Source: Amoebidium appalachense (lineage: Eukaryota; Ichthyosporea). Taken from it: 64,000 nucleotides of DNA. The stretch is taken from NCBI GenBank assembly GCA_963693365.1, contig CAVNZM010000002.1, positions 6,820,001 to 6,884,000 of the forward strand, in the 5' to 3' direction. A model generated the notes under the pieces. That model made no database searches and was not told the origin of the DNA. It worked only from the letters and a program-made list of their open reading frames with translations. Shown here in pieces: positions 12,148-41,303 of this stretch. The translations under genes and the position numbers were made by a program. Every line of letters starts with the position of its first letter. Positions within the stretch are counted from its first letter, which is position 1.

Positions 12148-12413
12148 TTCAGAATCATTTCGCATTCCTTCGATCCGCAGCACCTGTACGTGTGCGCACC
12201 ACATGTACGCGTACACGTACGCGTACACGTGTTCCGCCCTCTCTCTCTTTAATTATTTAATTACAATCACGTGCGCTGCACGTGTTTTACACACACACAC
12301 AGTGTGTGCACGTGCTCCTGTACATATATCCACCCATATCTCATATCCCATATCGCGATATACACAGATATCACACATCTCATATCCACTTATGCCATAT
12401 TTTGGGGGCTGCG
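11667..12413. repeat. Tandem duplication, two ~350-390 bp copies
   Basis: Copy 1 starts at 11667 and copy 2 at 12061. Both open with CTGATTGGTCAGTTTTCCGG, carry the CCAAT boxes, ACGT-rich palindromic stretches (ACGTGTGCGCACC, TACGCGTACACGT), TTTAATTATTTA and a CATATC/ATATCC-rich 3' part, and end in GGGGGCTGCGG. Divergence is limited to small indels and a few substitutions, so the duplication looks recent. Confidence 0.9.
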
Positions 12414-12420
12414 GGACCGC

Positions 12421-12457
12421 GTGAATGTGACGTCACACCTGTGACGTCACCATTCAC
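12421..12457. promoter_or_regulatory. Inverted pair of perfect CRE palindromes
   Basis: TGACGTCA occurs at 12428-12435 and again at 12442-12449. The flanks extend the symmetry: GTGAATG on the left and CATTCAC on the right, giving a near-perfect 37-bp inverted repeat. TGACGTCA is the classical CREB/ATF bZIP site. It lies just beyond the CCAAT duplication. Confidence 0.6.
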
Positions 12458-12599
12458 GGGGTGCCGCGCCCCCAATTGTAGTCTTGCCTTGCACGATAGT
12501 GTTATGGAGCACCAACATAGGAAAGTCTCTTTACCTACGTACAAGAAACATAGATGGGACACCATATATAGTAATTTTTTGTCATCGGCAATCCTTACA

Positions 12600-12603
12600 C
12601 TTC

Positions 12604-12650
<47 letters not shown>

Positions 12651-12725
12651 ACACCACCATGCCACCACCACTATACACACAAACGAAGTCGTTGCGAGGG
12701 CGGCTACGTATACTGCAGAATACAT

Positions 12726-12762
<37 letters not shown>

Positions 12763-12839
12763 ACCACCACCACCACCACCACCACTATACACACACACGA
12801 AGTCGTTGCGAGGGCGGCTACGTATACCGCAGAATACAT

Positions 12840-12873
<34 letters not shown>

Positions 12874-12960
12874 ACCACCACCACCACCACTATACACACA
12901 CACGAAGTCGTTGCGAGGGCGGCTACGTATACTGCAGAATACATGTCCCCCCCCCCCCTT
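12600..12960. repeat. Tandem repeat of ~60-bp cores joined by poly-C and CCA runs
   Basis: Three cores (about 12670-12730, 12783-12841 and 12889-12947) share ACGAAGTCGTTGCGAGGGCG followed by GCTACGTATACYGCAGAATA and CATGTCCC. They are separated by 30-45 bases of poly-C plus (CCA)n. The period is ~106-113 bp and the cores are nearly identical. Confidence 0.9.
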
Positions 12961-14131
12961 CCCCCCCACCCTCCAGGTGCACCATGGCCCCTCCGGATCC
13001 GCCACCCCAACCATTCACCTAGTAGGTAGATATATATGATACGAACCCGGGCCTGGCCACTTCCTTGAAATAATCCATCTAAGGTCGACGTCCAGCACCA
13101 CATATGCATGTAAACAACACAAAACGGAGGTCACGCATGACGTTGTGCACAAGTTGTCTATAGCTAATATGTGCACAAAGTCAATGATTCACGATCGATC
13201 TAGATATCGATGTTTTGGAAGACGGTCGTACCATGGCCACAGTGCACGTGACTGCTTGAAATAATACGTGTACACGTACTTGTACATGTGTACAGCAAAA
13301 GTTAAGGTGTACCTTAAAAAAAAACAAAAAAAGTAGGAATACGTGGATCCAGCTTTTACCGAGAGTGCACCCATGGCAAACGTTAAACTGTAATGGCGAT
13401 AATAGTGATATCGCAGTAGCATTGGCTACCGTAGCGGCCTGGCTGACAAGTACACGCCCATACGTATACACCGGTCTCGTAGGTACGTACGCGTATTATA
13501 CACACCGTGCATGCCGTGGTCTTGCCTGGCATCGACCTTAAAGTTTACCTGTATAGCCACACGTGAGCCCGCCACACGTACACCACGGGAGACAAATGTG
13601 CACATACAGGCACCGTGTACGAAAACGAACATGTATGGGTGCTTGCATGCATGTTGCAGTGTATGTACATGCGCACATGTACGTAAACGTGCCAAACCCG
13701 GGCATATGCACAAAACACCTGTTGGAGACAACATGCTACACTTATGTCTGTTGCACCGTCCTGTTCCTTCAAGGGTGCACATACAACACCAGATAATATG
13801 CATGGGTGGTGGGGCGCAAACGTAAAACAAATGGCAATGTTCAGGTCACTTATACTTCACAGACGTGCCCCAGGTCACGCTAGTACTTATAAATACAATA
13901 GTTAGGTACATAGAATGCCCGCGGGTCCTGCCGCCTGCCATTCAAACTTCCGGTTTGGCATACTGTACATGAAGCAAGACCCCCCCCCCCCCCCCCCCCC
14001 CCCCTGCCCCCCGCCCGTCCAGCGGCATTTGTGCATGTCCCAATCCACACACACACCTGTGGCTGTGTGTGTGTGTGTGTTTGCAAGTGCTTATCCCTCC
14101 ACCTTTGCATGCACCAACAGTCACGTGCACC
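12961..14131. other. Spacer between NOL8-like and zinc-protein genes
   Basis: No coding exon recognised. The sequence is rich in ACGTAC/TGTACA palindromic steps (13190-13830). A poly-C tract at about 13980-14004 lies near the 3' end of the next gene. Confidence 0.5.
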
Positions 14132-32494
<18,363 letters not shown>

Positions 32495-33383
32495 TACACC
32501 GCCCTCAACCCGGTGGACTACAAGATGGCCCTGCATGGCTTGTTCATCCCCTCCTATCGGATCGCCATCGGTTGCGACATGGCTTGCGTAGTTGAATCTG
32601 TCGGCAATGACGTGACACTGTTCAAAGTTGGTGACGTGGTCGCCGGGTACGCAGGTCTGGCCCGTCCCGGACGTGGGACATATGCGCAATACTGTGTCAT
32701 CCCCGAGAAGATGGCCTGGAGAAAGCCGTCCAACATCACCACAGAACAGATGGCGACCATTGCTGTCTCAAACTTCACTGCGGCTCTTGGCCTGTACAGG
32801 ATTCTGAAGCTGGCTCTGCCCTTCAGCCCGACAACAACCGGCGAGTGGGTGTTGGGTGTGGGGAGGAAGTGGGTCGGTGGGTAGTCAGGCAGTCCAACTG
32901 GTGCACCTCAGCGGGTACAAGGTGGTTGCTGCTGCCAGCAAAATGAACGAACAATGGCTGGAGTCTCTCGGCGCAACGGCAGTTGTCGACTATAACGATG
33001 CTGACGCCATCGAGCAGATCAAGAAAGTGACGGGTGCAGCAGCTGCACTATGTCTTTGATACGGTCAGCCCGGACACAGCTGCAAAGGCACTTGAGGCTA
33101 CAACCCCAGGCGCAAAGGTTCTCATCGCTGGGGCTGCCGGTATCCCAGCAAACCTCCCCGAAAATGTTAGTGGTGAGATGGTGAATCTGGGTGGTGGGTT
33201 TGACATCCCTGAGGTAAGAAGTTTTATGGAGCAAGAAGTTGGAGAATTGGAGCCCCTTGTGGCGGAGGGAAAAGTGCGGTTGAATGGGTTCATGAGGGGG
33301 GACTGGGAGCAATAGTGAAGGGGCTGGCGTTGTTGGCAAGTGGAAAGGCGGGGGGGAAGAAGGTGGTTGTGAATATTCAATAG
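32495..33383 (+). pseudogene. MDR-family alcohol dehydrogenase / enoyl reductase-like frame with three frameshifts
   Basis: The segment after a C10-AG acceptor-like site reads YTALNPVDYKMALHGLFIP, then GCDMACVVESVGND, the usual catalytic-domain opening of NAD(P)H-dependent medium-chain dehydrogenases. The cofactor-binding SGSVGSQAVQLVHLSGYKVV, a central DTVSPDTAAKAL and a C-terminal GKAGGKKVVVNIQ end all follow in order. The pieces lie in three frames. Apparent single-base shifts sit at GGG 32854-32856, within GCAGCAGC 33035-33045 and in a G6 run 33295-33301. No introns interrupt 890 bp, unlike neighbouring genes. The N-terminal ~30 residues are missing. Zinc-ligand residues were not identified, so a quinone oxidoreductase or trans-enoyl reductase-like role is likelier than zinc alcohol dehydrogenase. 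It may be a decaying or retroposed copy, or a working gene with assembly indels. Confidence 0.7.
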
Positions 33384-34990
33384 AACTGTTACGGGAGTGT
33401 GGATGTATAGGTGCCTGATGTGTAAAGTTGTGTTTGGCGGAGTGTAGAATATTATGCATGTTATATCATAGTATAGTGGTGACCGGGTAGAGATTTGTAC
33501 AGTGTTGTTCTATCAGGCTATTCGTGCGTACGAAACATGAGTTCAAGTTAGAGACTCTTGGTGTTCTAGTACTACAAAGAGTTGTATACATAATTATGGG
33601 GGGGAACACAAGGGAGTTTGTATAGTGCTGCACATATCCAGTGTTGGTTACAAGGCGGGACAGGGTCCTCAAATATTACCGTGTTTGATGTTTAACCCAA
33701 TGCATGGCTCCCAAAGTTTTTGTCACCCCTGGGTGTTATGTGTTCGTAACTAATAGCTTAGCAATGGTGTGCACATAACTAGTAGCTTAGCACACCTTGC
33801 ACACAGGCATAGCACGGCACAGTGCACACGACTTACGTAGTGCTGCCGCAGGCTGGCTTTAGTATGACCTACAATCACCAAGTACACACGTGCTTGTTCT
33901 TGCCACTAAAGCTCATATACCTACAGTAAATAGCTCAAGCGAGCGAGTCACGTCCACCCACCTTCCACAGTTATTTGCACTCCCGGAACACACACAAGAA
34001 AAAACGCACTCGTAACACTCAACGCCCAAAGACTCTCACTTTCTCCCTATTTTTCCCAAGCAAGTTTCCATTGAGGTGTACATACGTGGTCACACACGCA
34101 AATACAGAAGACGTCCCTGTATTTATACTAAAGCAGCTCTCACCATCACCTGTCCCCTTCCCTCCCCCCACCCCCACTCCCCCACCCTCCTAACCTCCAC
34201 CCTCCCCCCCCCCCCCCCCCCCCTCCCCACACAAAGAAAAAAAAAAAAAAAAAAAGGAGAAGATTCACAAACAAGGCTTCCAATCTCGCCACCCTCCCCT
34301 TTCTCACTGTATGCTCGCCCCTCTGTAAAAGTTCTCGTCTAAAAGATAGCTTTCGCTCACCCCTCCCGTGCATGTATGCGTGAGCTGTAGTCACGTGCAC
34401 ACGTGTGCACGTGACTACAGCAGAGTCTACTGTCGCTTGTACAAAGTCTTGGTGCCCGATCAACGCTTGGGACGTACGTCTTACGTGAACCCAAGCTCCG
34501 TGTGTTTTACAGCCGATTTTTTTTTACGCGGTCGTGTCATCTTCATACAAGTGCCGACCACTCTATTTTTTCCCTAAACATGTGTGACAGTCACTATGGT
34601 AACAGGGTGATGCTGTCGTAAACACGACGCTTCGCGAGAACACAGACCTGACTGCCTGAAGGAATAGCAGCAGCACGAATTGAAACACATGAAACAACTA
34701 AACGGAGCGCCTCTCGGCTTTGCCGCTGGCCGACGTCTGCTCCTGTGCGCGTGTGCGTGACGGTAGGCAAACACCATTCCCGTGCGGGGGACACACGCAC
34801 AGAAGCGCGGTACAGTATACTAAGCTACAAAGGGTTCTCTTTCTTCACAGTGTTTTTTCTTTTTTTTGGTTGCCCGTTGAACCGGAACGGTTTGACTTGA
34901 TCTTGAGTGCTCACGCGCCAAATTCCTTTTCCCACCAAACGCGTGATAAAATAACCTAAAATGGTTTGCGCGCTGTAGAAACTACCCTCA
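33384..34990. other. Spacer, no gene recognised
   Basis: No coding exon seen. A short poly-C/poly-A pair lies at about 34205-34256. A near-palindrome TCACGTGCACACGTGTGCAC GTGA occurs at about 34392-34415. Confidence 0.5.
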
Positions 34991-34994
34991 TTCT

Positions 34995-35145
34995 GATTGG
35001 TTCGTAGCTCGGCATTACGTCACACCCGGTCCTTCCCCTTGAACAATTTTCTTTCAAGTTGTTTCTTTTTTTCTTTCTTTCTTTTTCTTTTTTGGGAAGT
35101 TACGTGAATTTCAGCTTTGTGCGCCTCTCAGTACAGGTATAAAAG
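34995..35145 (+). promoter_or_regulatory. CCAAT, CRE-like and TATA elements of the aminotransferase promoter
   Basis: GATTGG at 34995-35000 (inverted CCAAT), TTACGTCA at 35015-35022 (CRE variant) and TATAAAAG at 35138-35145. The TATA box lies 81 bases before the ATG, which places the start of transcription near 35170 in a polypyrimidine stretch. Spacing and order are those of a classical focused promoter. Confidence 0.7.
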
Positions 35146-35225
35146 GGGCGTCGGTCACACACAGACGACCCTCACATTTTCACTTTTCGTTTTCTCTTTC
35201 AGAGCTACGTGTTTCTACAATCACT

Positions 35226-36211
35226 ATGGAGCCGTTTAAGCTTGAACGTTTTTTCGACAAGTACGAGTTCAAAGCACCCTATCTTCTCTGTTGCTCTGAC
35301 TGTGAACCTTACCACCTCAACGAGGTGCTTGAATCTGCCGACGATGCATTGAAACATGAGTTCAATCATCTGCGTCTGGCATATACCCAAACACGTGGGT
35401 CTACCGAGTTTAGGGATGAGGTGGTGAAAACACACTACACGACCGTAAAGCCGGAAGGAATCTTGGCGGTGGTGCCTGAGGAGGGAATCTATCTGTCGAT
35501 GATGTGCACAGTCAAGGCCGGAGACCACGTGGTGGTTACCTTCCCTGGCTACCAGTCTCTGTATGAGATTGCACGCTCGAGAGGTGCTGAGGTAACGGAG
35601 TCCCCTTTCGCCATCCCCTCCCCCCTCCTGGTTCCCTTCTCTCTTTTCCTTCTTTCTTTGGGGGGGAGGGGGGGGGGGGGGGGGGGAGGGGGGGCTTAAG
35701 TTTGTGATATGTAGTTTATGATGGGGGTGGAATGACTTGAGGAAGATTGAAAGGAACATATACGTTGGTGTACTTGAGTTCTCCGATTATGGGGTTTAGG
35801 CGATAAAAAGGAAGACGAGAGCTTACATTCACCGAACATTGAGACATTCTTAGCACTTGTGCAAATCCTGTGGCCGACACATCAGTGAGCCTGCCGGACC
35901 CTGCACTATATTTTTCTTGCTTCTGCTTACTGCTGCAACTTTAACCCCCGGCCTTTCCCACTGCCCTTGCCTGCATAAGCAACCCTGCTCGTCTCTGATC
36001 AAGACGGGTGACCTACCCATGTTCAAGTGAAACAGTATCTGAGTTGGGCTTCGTTAACGAGGTGAATAGGTCGAAACTCGGGTACTGTGGATGACGTGGG
36101 TCCCCCCTGAGGATGGGCTCTGCTTATTATGCATACTCTTTATGTATGGCTTGCATTCTGCATCGTGTTATCCGTTTATTCTTGTGTACTTCGTACTTTT
36201 TGACGCATTCA

Positions 36212-36249
<38 letters not shown>

Positions 36250-36812
36250 CACACACACACACACACGTGACACATACACCTGGCCCGGATTCTGTTGTGG
36301 TTGATGACTTGGGTCTCTTCAGAAAATGCCATCACTCGATAGCCCGCACACCACTTTGAGCTGTATGTGCTGCAGTAAATCCGAACATCCCCCCCCCCCC
36401 CCAAAAAAAAAAAACACCTACATCCGCACCACAGGTAAGCGAATGGTGTCTGAAGGAGGGGCCCAACCACGAGCTCTCCTTTGACGTTGCGGACCTCCGT
36501 GCCGTTCTCCGCCCAAACACCCGCCTTGTCGTCATCAACTTCCCTCACAACCCATCGGGGTGCTTGCTCACCCACGCACAGCAGCAAGAGGTGATCGAGT
36601 TGTGCCGTGAGAGGGATGCCTACCTGTTCAGCGATGAGATGTATCGCTTTCTGGCGCTCGACCCCAAGGATGAGCTACCCGCGTCAGCTGATCTTTATGA
36701 GAAGGCGATATCGCTGGGGGGCATGTCGAAGAGCTTTGCCCTGCCTGGGCTGAGGGTGGGCTGGTTGGCCACACAGGACCTTGAGCTGCTGGAAAGGTGC
36801 TCCACATACAAG

Positions 36813-36858
<46 letters not shown>

Positions 36859-38378
36859 GTGTGTGGGTGGGTGGGTGGGTGGGTGGTGTTTTTTTAAATT
36901 AATTATCTATCCTTTTTGAGAGGCTAGGTTTTTTTTTTGTTTTTGTTTTTTTTTTTTGGGGGGGGGGGGGAGGGGAGGGGGGGATCTGCGTGTGTGTTAT
37001 GGGGGAAGGTGGGGGGGGGGGGGGGGGATGGATGGATGGATTGACGGGGAAGCAGGTGTTTTTTTTTTGTTTTTTTTTTCTTTTCTTTTTTTTTTTTTTT
37101 TTTTTTTTGGGGGGGGGGGGGGGAATGGATGGATGGACTGACGGGGAAGCAGGTATTTTTTTTTTTTTTTTTCTTTTCTTTTTTTTTGGGGGGGGGGGGG
37201 GGGGGGGGGGAGATGGATGCCAAGTGGGGTTGTCATTTTTGTTTCTTCAGTGTAGCCAGTGTGTTTTTGATTGCTTATTTCTTGGTTCTGCTGCGTCCGT
37301 AAACGTTTTTTCCTAAGTGTGAGTGATCGAGTACTGGTCTTCTTTGATCTTTACCCATGGGCTTCAACTCCGAAGTGTGCCCTGAGGGGGGAAGGGGGAG
37401 GGGGGGGGAGTGTTGGAGTGCAGACTTACGCTCACTCCACAATATGTGTATGTTAGCTTTACAATTGGTTCCGTGTACACCGACACACGCTGACACTCGA
37501 TCACCACATGCACATCTGCATAGTTGAGGAATGTTGCCAATTGTGTTTTGACTGCAAACGATTGGTTCACTGGTCCCAGAGATCTCTAAATGAAAGTAAC
37601 CAATCCGATTAGCGCCTGGCATCCGGATTACATTCCAGACTGCTGCCCCACGGGTATATAAGCCACGTCTCTGCCAGGTGCAGACATGGAGTTCAGTAAT
37701 GGAGTTCAGTGATGGAGTTCAGTCATGGAGTTAACACACTGAAAGCAGTAAAAAACGGGTCAGCGCCCAAGCGCGCCACGACGACCCTAGTCACAGCGGA
37801 CTCTACTTCCAACAGGGAGGGGCATTGTCGTTGATGCGTTATGCTATATCTTTATTTGCATACATTTTATGATATGAAAGTACACATTTTCGATGCAGTT
37901 ACTTACCCCCCCCCCCTCCCCCCCCTCCCCCCCCCCTCCCCCCCCCCCCTCTCCCCCGGGGGCGCACACACACGCGCACACACACACATACACACAGGAC
38001 TACACCACCATCTGCCCGGCCGCGCCGAGCGAGATCCTAGCTCTGATTGCGCTGAAAAACAAAGACAAGTTCGTGACCCGCAATCTGGATATCATCAAAG
38101 AGAACTCAAGGCTTGTTACCGAATTTTACAAACGGAATCCCACTGTTTTCCACTACACCCCGATCAAGGCGGGTTCCACGGCCTTCCCCAAGCTTCTTAC
38201 AGGCCAGAATGTGGACGAATTTTGCGATGAGTTGGTCGATAAACACGGGATTTTGCTTCTGCCTGCCACCCACTACGACTACTCCCACCCCCGTTTCCGG
38301 TTTGGGCTCGGCCGCAAGGATTTCGGAGAGAATTTGGCCCGTTTGGAAAAGGCTTTGGAGGGGGGTAAGGTGCGCTAG
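35226..38378 (+). CDS. PLP-dependent class I/II aminotransferase, bacterial type
   Basis: Three exons, 35226-35591, 36435-36812 and 37998-38378, join in phase 0 to give 374 residues. Key residues of fold type I are visible: NFPHNPSG (157-164), SDEMYR with Asp189, and GGMSKSF with Lys221 as the expected Schiff-base lysine, followed by LPGLRVGWLA with Arg229. Length and the opening FKLERFFDKYEFKAPYLLCC match a family I know chiefly from bacteria, where substrates are mostly unassigned. A cytosolic amino-acid aminotransferase role is inferred; the substrate cannot be read. Exon 2 ends AAG|GTATGTG and runs into (TG)n. Exon 3's acceptor is formed inside a CA repeat. Intron 1 contains a poly-C-tailed SINE-like element and intron 2 an apparent second promoter. 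Confidence 0.9.
35973..36247 (+). mobile_element. SINE-like element with tRNA-like boxes and poly-C tail, copy 1
   Basis: Begins GCATAAGCAACCCTGCTCGT, has TATCTGAGTTGG (36036-36047, A-box-like) and GGTCGAAACTC (36069-36079, B-box-like), then CCTGAGGATGGGCTCTGCTT, and ends ACGCATTCAAA followed by about 34 C and (CA)n. Lies in intron 1 of the aminotransferase gene in the same orientation. Compare 54313-54594 and 54763-55044. Confidence 0.65.
36890..37211. repeat. Poly-T/poly-G alternation with GGATG repeats
   Basis: Three near-identical blocks of a T-run, a G-run, (GGAT)n and GACGGGGAAGCAGGT, at about 36930-37057, 37058-37155 and 37156-37215. This is a tandem array of roughly 90 bp units in intron 2 of the aminotransferase gene. 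Confidence 0.8.
37561..37735 (+). promoter_or_regulatory. Promoter-like cluster inside aminotransferase intron 2
   Basis: ATTGG at 37561-37565, CCAAT at 37600-37604 and TATATAAG at 37655-37662. About 25 bases later a 13-bp repeat (ATGGAGTTCAGTR) occurs 3.6 times from 37686. Arrangement resembles the main promoter at 35 kb. Function is not shown. Confidence 0.4.
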
Positions 38379-38980
38379 GAGTAAGGAATCCAGGGTGCCC
38401 GAGATAGTATGGGGATGCAATAAGGTCCCCTGGAGCTGTGTGTGTGCGTGTTTAACGGTGAGGGCTCTAATGATGATGAGGAGGGTGATTAGTAGTGATG
38501 GGTGTGTGGCGCTGCCGAATTAGGGCGGACGACGGCTTCTCGGTGTGTCCCCTTACGTGCTGGTAACTGTGGCATTATATGTACTATTATTTGGTCTTAT
38601 GGTCAACATTTGTTAGTATCTCATTACCTGAAGGATTAGGCTTTGGAGCCTATTTAGTAATCCTATGGTGTTCTTTAGTCTTGTTGTGATGTTACAGTGC
38701 TATATTAGCTAAAATTTTGTTAACACTATTTCACCGTGTATTTATCTCTAGGTGTGTGGGTGCGGTAGGTCGAGGCATACACACATACACACATGCACGA
38801 GTACAGTGTAAATGTTCGTACTTGCCTCATCACAATAATATTTGCCACGTGCTAGTATGGGTCTGTGTGTTTTTCCACCTTCATTCTTGCCCACATACCC
38901 AGGTGGGCTTGGCATGTGATACGGATGCTAATATAGGAACCCCTCCTCCCCTTTCCATCTCCGTTTACAACCTCTCTCTC

Positions 38981-39018
<38 letters not shown>

Positions 39019-39504
39019 ACCACACCCCCTCCTCCTCACCCCCCCGGTTCCTAGCCTCTCAGATGGCGTCATGGAGGTCTTCGGATGCTCTGCCCTATGC
39101 ACAAAGTATCTTAGGCATATGTGTGTGTGTATTGTGTGTGTGTGTGTTCTGCAGTTCTCCGGGGTCTGCCTAACGCACCTAAAAACCAATTTGAAGCTTC
39201 TGACCCCTTATACTTGCAAAACCAGTATGTGCAAGGCCGCGTAGAATTTATAATCGAGTAGCCACCCTCCTGTCCCTTTCCCTATCAGGTACGGTATTGA
39301 ATTTCCTTTGTCGGGCTGTGTTCACTTTTTAAGATTTTTGATGTTAACACGATCTGAACGTTATTTTATTATGATCAGGCTATGCTGTTACACATCCCAA
39401 AGCTTTGTACCTGCAAACCTCTTCCCCCCCCCCCCCCCCCCCCCTCCCCCCCCAAAAAACAAACAAACAAACAAACAAACAAACAAACAAAAAAAACATA
39501 CACA

Positions 39505-39565
<61 letters not shown>

Positions 39566-40072
39566 GTTACTACCCAGCACCGTGAGAGAGCAATAACCAA
39601 TTTGGAGGGGGGAAGGGCCGGGCCGACAAGCAGGGGGGGGGGGGGGGGGGGGGGGGGGTTTCAGCTCTGTTAATCTGAGGGCAGAGTATAGAAGGAGGCC
39701 CGATGATCACCAGGCTGCAGGCCAGAGGGAACTTCGGGGAAGGGAGGGGGGGGGGAGGGGGGGGGGGGGGGGGGAGGGCTCAATGAACTGCAGCTGCAAA
39801 AGCTCTTTAAATTTGCGGGCGGCAAAGGGGGCACTGTGAGTGAATTTCAAGTATACGGAATAGCTTAACTATATTAGTACTTTTAACGGATTGTTTAACT
39901 GATACTTCCCCAATTGCAAAAGCTTCGCGCAATTTCACGTCCTAAATTGACAGAAGCCCATTTTCTATAGCCATGACAGCTGGGGGCCCCGGGCCAGCAT
40001 TAACGGTCGTGGACTCGGTATAGGAAGCCGCGATCTTGCATATGGGCGGACCGGACCATGGTGGTGGTCACT

Positions 40073-40104
<32 letters not shown>

Positions 40105-40551
40105 CAAAGACATGTGCATGGCGCCGGCTACATGCCACGGGTGCTAGGATAATTGAGTCAGGGCTGAACACGCGGGTCACGGCCTGTATCGTTGTGAAAT
40201 TGATCAAATTCCGAGTGTGTATGCTGGTGTTCCCGGACTTCAACAGCTTTCAGGAAGTACCTCCAAAAAATAAAAACATTAAGATATGGCCATCATCTTC
40301 AACTTTTGTTGTCTTGTGTAAGTGCGACATGTACAGATGTGTGTGTGTTGTGTGTGTGTGGTGGTGGTGGTGGGGGGGGGTGGGGGGGAGGGGAGGGGGG
40401 AGGGGGGGGGGAGGAGGAGGGACTCTGTCTCAGATGGAATTCTTCTTTAAAAAAAAAGGAAGGGGCAGGAGTGTATATCGGGAAGAAGAATTTTTTCAAA
40501 ACGAGACGGAAAAGGAAAGAAGGGGAGGTGTGTGCACGTGTTGGGTGGTGT

Positions 40552-40584
<33 letters not shown>

Positions 40585-40710
40585 TGGAGGGGGGTGAGAG
40601 GTGAGGGGGGGGGGGTGGATGCGGGTAAGGGAGGGTTTATGTGCGAAGTGATGGTGGTGGGGTGTACACATGTTTTTTTTTCTTTGGCCAATGTGCTTTT
40701 TTTTCTTATT

Positions 40711-40774
<64 letters not shown>

Positions 40775-41303
40775 GGGGGGGGGGGGGGGGAGGGGGGGGG
40801 CAAGGAGCTCTAGAAGGGGCCAGAGTGGCTGACAGGGGAGCAGGGGGGAGGAAAGGGCGTGTGAATGAAGGTGAAGAGGGCATAAGACAAAGCACGAAAT
40901 AAGCCCCGGGGGGGGGGGGGGGGGGCGGGAACATTGAGTAGCGGGGGACGTGAACGTTCAATGACAAGAATGGGTGAAGGAGGGCCACCCGACATTTTGA
41001 ACGCGTAAACGGTCCCAGAACCAAAAAATGACCTCATACATTCATACATGCTTTATGCTACTGTGATAACAAACTGCAGCCTAGGGTCACAGGCTGTGTG
41101 CAATACAACAATAACTCAATAAATCGAAGCTCTAACTATGCTAGCATTCATAGATCTCATTTCAACGGTAAACAAGTGCATCAAATCACAATCCAACAGA
41201 AATATACCGCTCCAATATGCACAAGTACATATGCATAGTATCAGTTCAACAACATACAGCCTCATGACTTCCAAAAAAACTTCCCTCCCCTAGCCTTGAC
41301 CTC
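38379..41303. other. Spacer with C/G and (CA)n/(TG)n blocks
   Basis: Repeats at 38980-39016, 39425-39564, 39633-39658, 39747-39777, 40074-40103, 40340-40420 and 40719-40800. One weak minus-strand exon candidate (about 39784-39838, APFAARKFKELLQLQFIE) is preceded by CACTCACAG, but no partner exon was found. Confidence 0.5.

Noticed and set aside
13181-13830. Overlapping frames on both strands in ACGT-rich DNA
   Set aside because: Composition is driven by palindromic TACGTA/TGTACA steps; no motif, and neither strand is favoured.
39784-39838. Possible minus-strand exon (APFAARKFKELLQ...)
   Set aside because: A plausible acceptor precedes it, but no phase-matched neighbour exon was found.
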